A stretch of 47,737 bases of DNA, taken from NCBI GenBank assembly GCA_024638965.1, contig JAHEJI010000289.1, positions 1-47,737 on the forward strand. The letters run 5' to 3'. Positions within the stretch are counted from its first letter, which is position 1, and the number at the start of each line of letters is the position of its first letter. The position numbers were made by a program, and so were the translations under genes. A model generated the notes under the pieces. It worked only from the letters and a program-made list of their open reading frames with translations, made no database searches and was not told where the DNA came from. Positions 45,082-47,737 of this stretch are shown here, one piece after another. Source of the DNA: Planctomycetaceae bacterium (GTDB lineage: Bacteria > Planctomycetota > Planctomycetia > Pirellulales > Pirellulaceae).

Positions 45082-46779
45082 ATGTCTGACGCCTCGCATT
45101 CCGAAGAATTACTCAGCGCCTATGCAGATGGCCAGTTAACTGGAGCCGATAAAGTACGCGCAGAAAAGCTGATTGCCGACAATCCGCACTACGCGGAATT
45201 GATCGAACAGTGGCGTGAGCAAGGCCAGATGATTCGGGCTTTGCCTCGGTTTCGTATGGATCGCGATTTTTCCGATCGCATCTTGGTAACACACGACCTT
45301 GAACGAACAGACTTGCTCCCACAAAGGTCTTCAATTCAGTCAGAACGGTCACTCAAGTTGTGGGATGGTCGAACGGCTGCCGCAGCCATTCTGGCTCTTG
45401 CTGCCATGATTCTCTTAACGCTGTTTGTCTTTCCTGCCGCGCCGCAGCCGATGTCCGAGGTCGCAGTGAGCTCGCCTTCGAAAAATCAGAGTCCCGACGT
45501 TTCGACTAATGAAGAAGCCAGCGAGTCCGATTCAGTTTCCATCGGCGCTGAGGCTGACGATCGTGCGTTAAAGTCCGGTGATTTAGCTGACCGCCTCCAG
45601 AAAAAATCGCTAGACGATGAAGAGTTGGCAAGAACTAAGTCGAAGGATGTTTTTTCGGAGCCAAAATTACCTGAACAACCGAAGTTCGCGATTCTACCAT
45701 CGAATCTGGCTGAGGGCGGAGAGTCCAAATCTCAAGCCGACAAGGACGCTGGTGGCGGCGGTTTCGCTGACGAACAGAGGAGTGAAAAGGAAGAAAACGG
45801 CCAAGCTCTAGCAATGGTCGAGCAAATACCATTGCCGGTCGCCCCCATCATTTCGCCAGTTGAAACTCCGTTTCCTGTTGAGATTGTTGAAGTGAATCCA
45901 GTTCGAAATGTCGATGAAGTCTGGTTCGTCGATATGCTGGGAAAAAGGCCGATTGAAAAATTACGGCAGGCGTTGGTGAAAAATCAAATTCAGTTCGAGA
46001 CGAGCCAAATTGAAAATGATCTGGCGGGGCAATCGGCCGATTCAATCAAAATGGAAGCCATCCACGTAATTGCATCGAAATCGCAAATTCACGGTGCGAT
46101 TGCATTATTGACTAACGAAGCCGATGTCCTGTCCTACTCGATTCCAAGTTTCCAAGAGTTGGAGAGCTTGGCGAGCGCTGCTGGACGGATGAACTCGGTA
46201 TCTGCGGATGGTAATCGCATTTTGGAAAAATCAGCCAGCTCTTCGTTTTCGACATTTGCTCAGCACCTCCGACAAGAACGGAATTTGCCAATGAGTTTAG
46301 ACTACTCGTCCAAGATGAGGAGTCTTCCTTATTTCGGGACGGTGTTGTCGGGTGAGTCTCAGGATTCTAAAAACGATCAGAATCCTGCTGCGGGATCAAA
46401 CTTGGCCCTAGACGAGAAGGATCCGACTCGAGCGGATTCCCGACCGTTGGCCGCCAAAGCCCAACCATCCGAAGGTGGCCTTGCGATGAGGTCGCGTGCG
46501 GCAAAACAGTTAGAAAAGTTGAATAAGGGTGATTTGGAACAGGCCGAGAAAGAAGTAGAACAGCCTGCGGACGATGACGCATGGTATAAAATACGTGATG
46601 AACAACCAAAACAGGTCGCGCCAGGTGCCAAGGCGGATCCGGACCCGTCACGACAACTGATTGCAAAGGAACAAATGAAACGATTCCTGCTGTTGATTCG
46701 TTTCGACCAAGAGACTGAAGCTGCCGAGACCTCGGCTGCCGAGGTCGCACCGGCCGGCGCGGGTGACGACGATCAGTAG
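45082..46779 (+). CDS. Anti-sigma-like membrane protein with large extracytoplasmic domain
   Basis: 565 residues. The N-terminal ~60 residues (HSEELLSAYADGQLTGADKVRAEKLIADNPHYAELIEQW) have the helical layout of an anti-sigma domain but no H-x3-C-x2-C zinc site. One TM segment at 98-120. Outside the membrane is a long acidic, Ser/Glu-rich stretch, then a mixed alpha/beta part (about 270-360, DEVWFVDMLGKRPIEKLRQALVKN ... IHVIASKSQIHGAIALL) and a low-complexity C terminus. Position after the ECF sigma gene suggests that it holds the sigma at the membrane. The size of the outer part suggests signal sensing, which is inference. The transcript ends at 46863-46890. Confidence 0.85.
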   Translation: MSDASHSEELLSAYADGQLTGADKVRAEKLIADNPHYAELIEQWREQGQMIRALPRFRMDRDFSDRILVTHDLERTDLLPQRSSIQSERSLKLWDGRTAAAAILALAAMILLTLFVFPAAPQPMSEVAVSSPSKNQSPDVSTNEEASESDSVSIGAEADDRALKSGDLADRLQKKSLDDEELARTKSKDVFSEPKLPEQPKFAILPSNLAEGGESKSQADKDAGGGGFADEQRSEKEENGQALAMVEQIPLPVAPIISPVETPFPVEIVEVNPVRNVDEVWFVDMLGKRPIEKLRQALVKNQIQFETSQIENDLAGQSADSIKMEAIHVIASKSQIHGAIALLTNEADVLSYSIPSFQELESLASAAGRMNSVSADGNRILEKSASSSFSTFAQHLRQERNLPMSLDYSSKMRSLPYFGTVLSGESQDSKNDQNPAAGSNLALDEKDPTRADSRPLAAKAQPSEGGLAMRSRAAKQLEKLNKGDLEQAEKEVEQPADDDAWYKIRDEQPKQVAPGAKADPDPSRQLIAKEQMKRFLLLIRFDQETEAAETSAAEVAPAGAGDDDQ

Positions 46780-46862
46780 ATTTTTGCCAACGAAACCTAC
46801 CGGCTTAACTTGATCAAGAAACCAACAAGTTATCCACTCTCGTTTCGATCACTTATTAATCC

Positions 46863-46890
46863 AAAACCCGCGAACCTTCGCGGGTTTTTT
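46863..46890. terminator. Strong bidirectional-type terminator after the anti-sigma gene
   Basis: Twelve-base perfect arms (AAAACCCGCGAA / TTCGCGGGTTTT) around CC, flanked by A and T runs, 84 bases after the stop codon. It could end transcription from either side. Confidence 0.8.
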
Positions 46891-46990
46891 CATTCTCGCG
46901 TTTTCTCTGTTCAAGTGATGATCCGGCGTTACCTTGGAGGACCTTCTGTACAAACCAGACGTGTTCCAACCTCTCAGGAATCAGGCCGAC

Positions 46991-47737
46991 ATGGGAAAAG
47001 TAAAAGTCGACGACGCCAGCAGCCCCCAACTCATTGCTCAATCGAAACCATTTGTCGGGCAATGGAATCAGCTCATCAGCACGACCAACTGGGAAAAAGG
47101 CGAAATCATTTGCAAATGGAGAAAAGCCCTGCGGAACGATAACGCGCCAAGCTCAAGTTGGTCTGATGAAAAATGGAGTCAACTCGTCGGTGGCGTGAGC
47201 TCGCAACATGTGGGTCGTTTGCGCCGCACTTCAGAGCGGTTTGGCGTGACTTTCCACGACTATAAGGGGCTTTTCTGGAGCCACTTCTACGCTTCACTCG
47301 ATTGGGACGACGCCGAAATGTGGCTGGAAGGCGCTGTCCAAAACGAATGGTCCGTCTCGCAGATGAGGAAAAAGCGATGGGAAACTCTTGGTGGGTTACC
47401 TGAAGACGAGCCCCAGGATGATGAGATTGTCGCCGTTGAACCGCATGAGGAAACGCAGTCGCTCGCTCTGTCGGATCGAGTTCGCGAAAAAGAACGAGAA
47501 TACGTCGAAGGCCCTCGCCATGAGGGTCCAGATTTCGGTGACGAAGAAGAATCGTCCGGCAAACGTGACCGCGGCGAACCGCTTGGCGAACAGGAAAAGC
47601 CGAAACCGACGAGCGATGGGACGCGGCCTTTTGAGTCGTTTACCGATTTACCAGCAGACGTATCTGCGGCTGCTGACAGTTTCAAAATCGCAATCATCCG
47701 GCATCGAGCCGACGGGTGGAAAGAAATTTCTCATGCC
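46991..47737 (+). CDS. Unrecognised protein, 3' end outside the window
   Basis: At least 249 residues, open to the last base. It starts MGKVKVDDASSPQLIAQSKP from ATG 46991 (no clear ribosome-binding site). Residues 1-135 are conserved-looking and Trp-rich, with helices (GQWNQLISTTNWEKGEIICKWRKAL; FWSHFYASLDWDDAEMWLEGAV in pieces) that look like a DNA- or protein-binding helical domain; VGRLRRTSERFG may be a recognition-type helix. From about 140 to 230 the sequence is acidic and low-complexity (DEPQDDEIVAVEPHEE, GDEEESSGKRDRGEP). No catalytic motif. A regulatory or structural planctomycete protein is possible. Function unknown. Confidence 0.75.
   Translation, partial: MGKVKVDDASSPQLIAQSKPFVGQWNQLISTTNWEKGEIICKWRKALRNDNAPSSSWSDEKWSQLVGGVSSQHVGRLRRTSERFGVTFHDYKGLFWSHFYASLDWDDAEMWLEGAVQNEWSVSQMRKKRWETLGGLPEDEPQDDEIVAVEPHEETQSLALSDRVREKEREYVEGPRHEGPDFGDEEESSGKRDRGEPLGEQEKPKPTSDGTRPFESFTDLPADVSAAADSFKIAIIRHRADGWKEISHA

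Overview
The window reads as a chromosomal segment of a planctomycete, most likely of the Pirellula/Rhodopirellula type. The signs are a family S1 sulfatase, a secreted giant with the planctomycete LEPR-xLL motif, small FQF-type membrane proteins, a membrane-anchored prenyltransferase-repeat protein, several HEAT-repeat proteins found mainly in this phylum, an ECF sigma factor followed by a very large anti-sigma-like protein, and genes that often lack a clear Shine-Dalgarno sequence. No rRNA, tRNA, CRISPR array, transposase, integrase or phage gene was seen. The taxonomic call comes from gene content, not from a database match.

Layout. 0-10 kb: 3' part of a sulfatase, carB, a small secreted protein, argH and a secreted HEAT-repeat protein. 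10-20 kb: an RTX-repeat protein ending in a zincin-like HEVAH domain, convergent with a four-gene minus-strand operon (outer-membrane TolC-like factor, membrane-fusion protein with two EF-hands, ABC ATPase, MacB-type permease). 20-28 kb: a two-TM coiled-coil protein, a rhomboid protease, a cluster of small membrane proteins, a secretin-like lipoprotein, a dGTPase-family HD hydrolase and a YacL-type PIN-TRAM membrane protein. 28.1-29.0 kb: no conventional gene, but a terminator-bounded unit with two tiny Shine-Dalgarno-led ORFs, then intergenic repeats. 29-38.7 kb: TPR lipoprotein, nitrilase-superfamily enzyme, methyltransferase, single-domain response regulator, HEAT protein, DEAD-box helicase, cysteine synthase, a PD-(D/E)xK-like protein with a histone-H1-like tail, and an NRDE (TANGO2) protein. 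39-47.7 kb: fabH, a prenyltransferase-repeat membrane protein, panC-lgt (Lgt carries an inserted PDZ-like segment), ECF sigma factor, anti-sigma-like membrane protein, and the 5' part of an unrecognised gene that runs off the end.

How genes fit together. Most are housekeeping (pyrimidine/arginine, cysteine, pantothenate, fatty acid, lipoprotein maturation, nucleotide pool). The accessory interest lies in cell-envelope export. The tripartite ABC operon has a calcium-binding-type tail on its periplasmic adaptor and lies 10 bp from a convergent gene for a calcium-binding RTX protein; whether the two work together is inference only. The other candidates for new biology are the isolated dual-sORF transcript at about 28.2-28.5 kb, the nuclease-wHTH-basic-tail protein at 37 kb, and the Lgt-PDZ fusion. 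Several intergenic gaps hold REP-like inverted repeats, and a recurring TAAAATAGA motif lies ahead of several genes.
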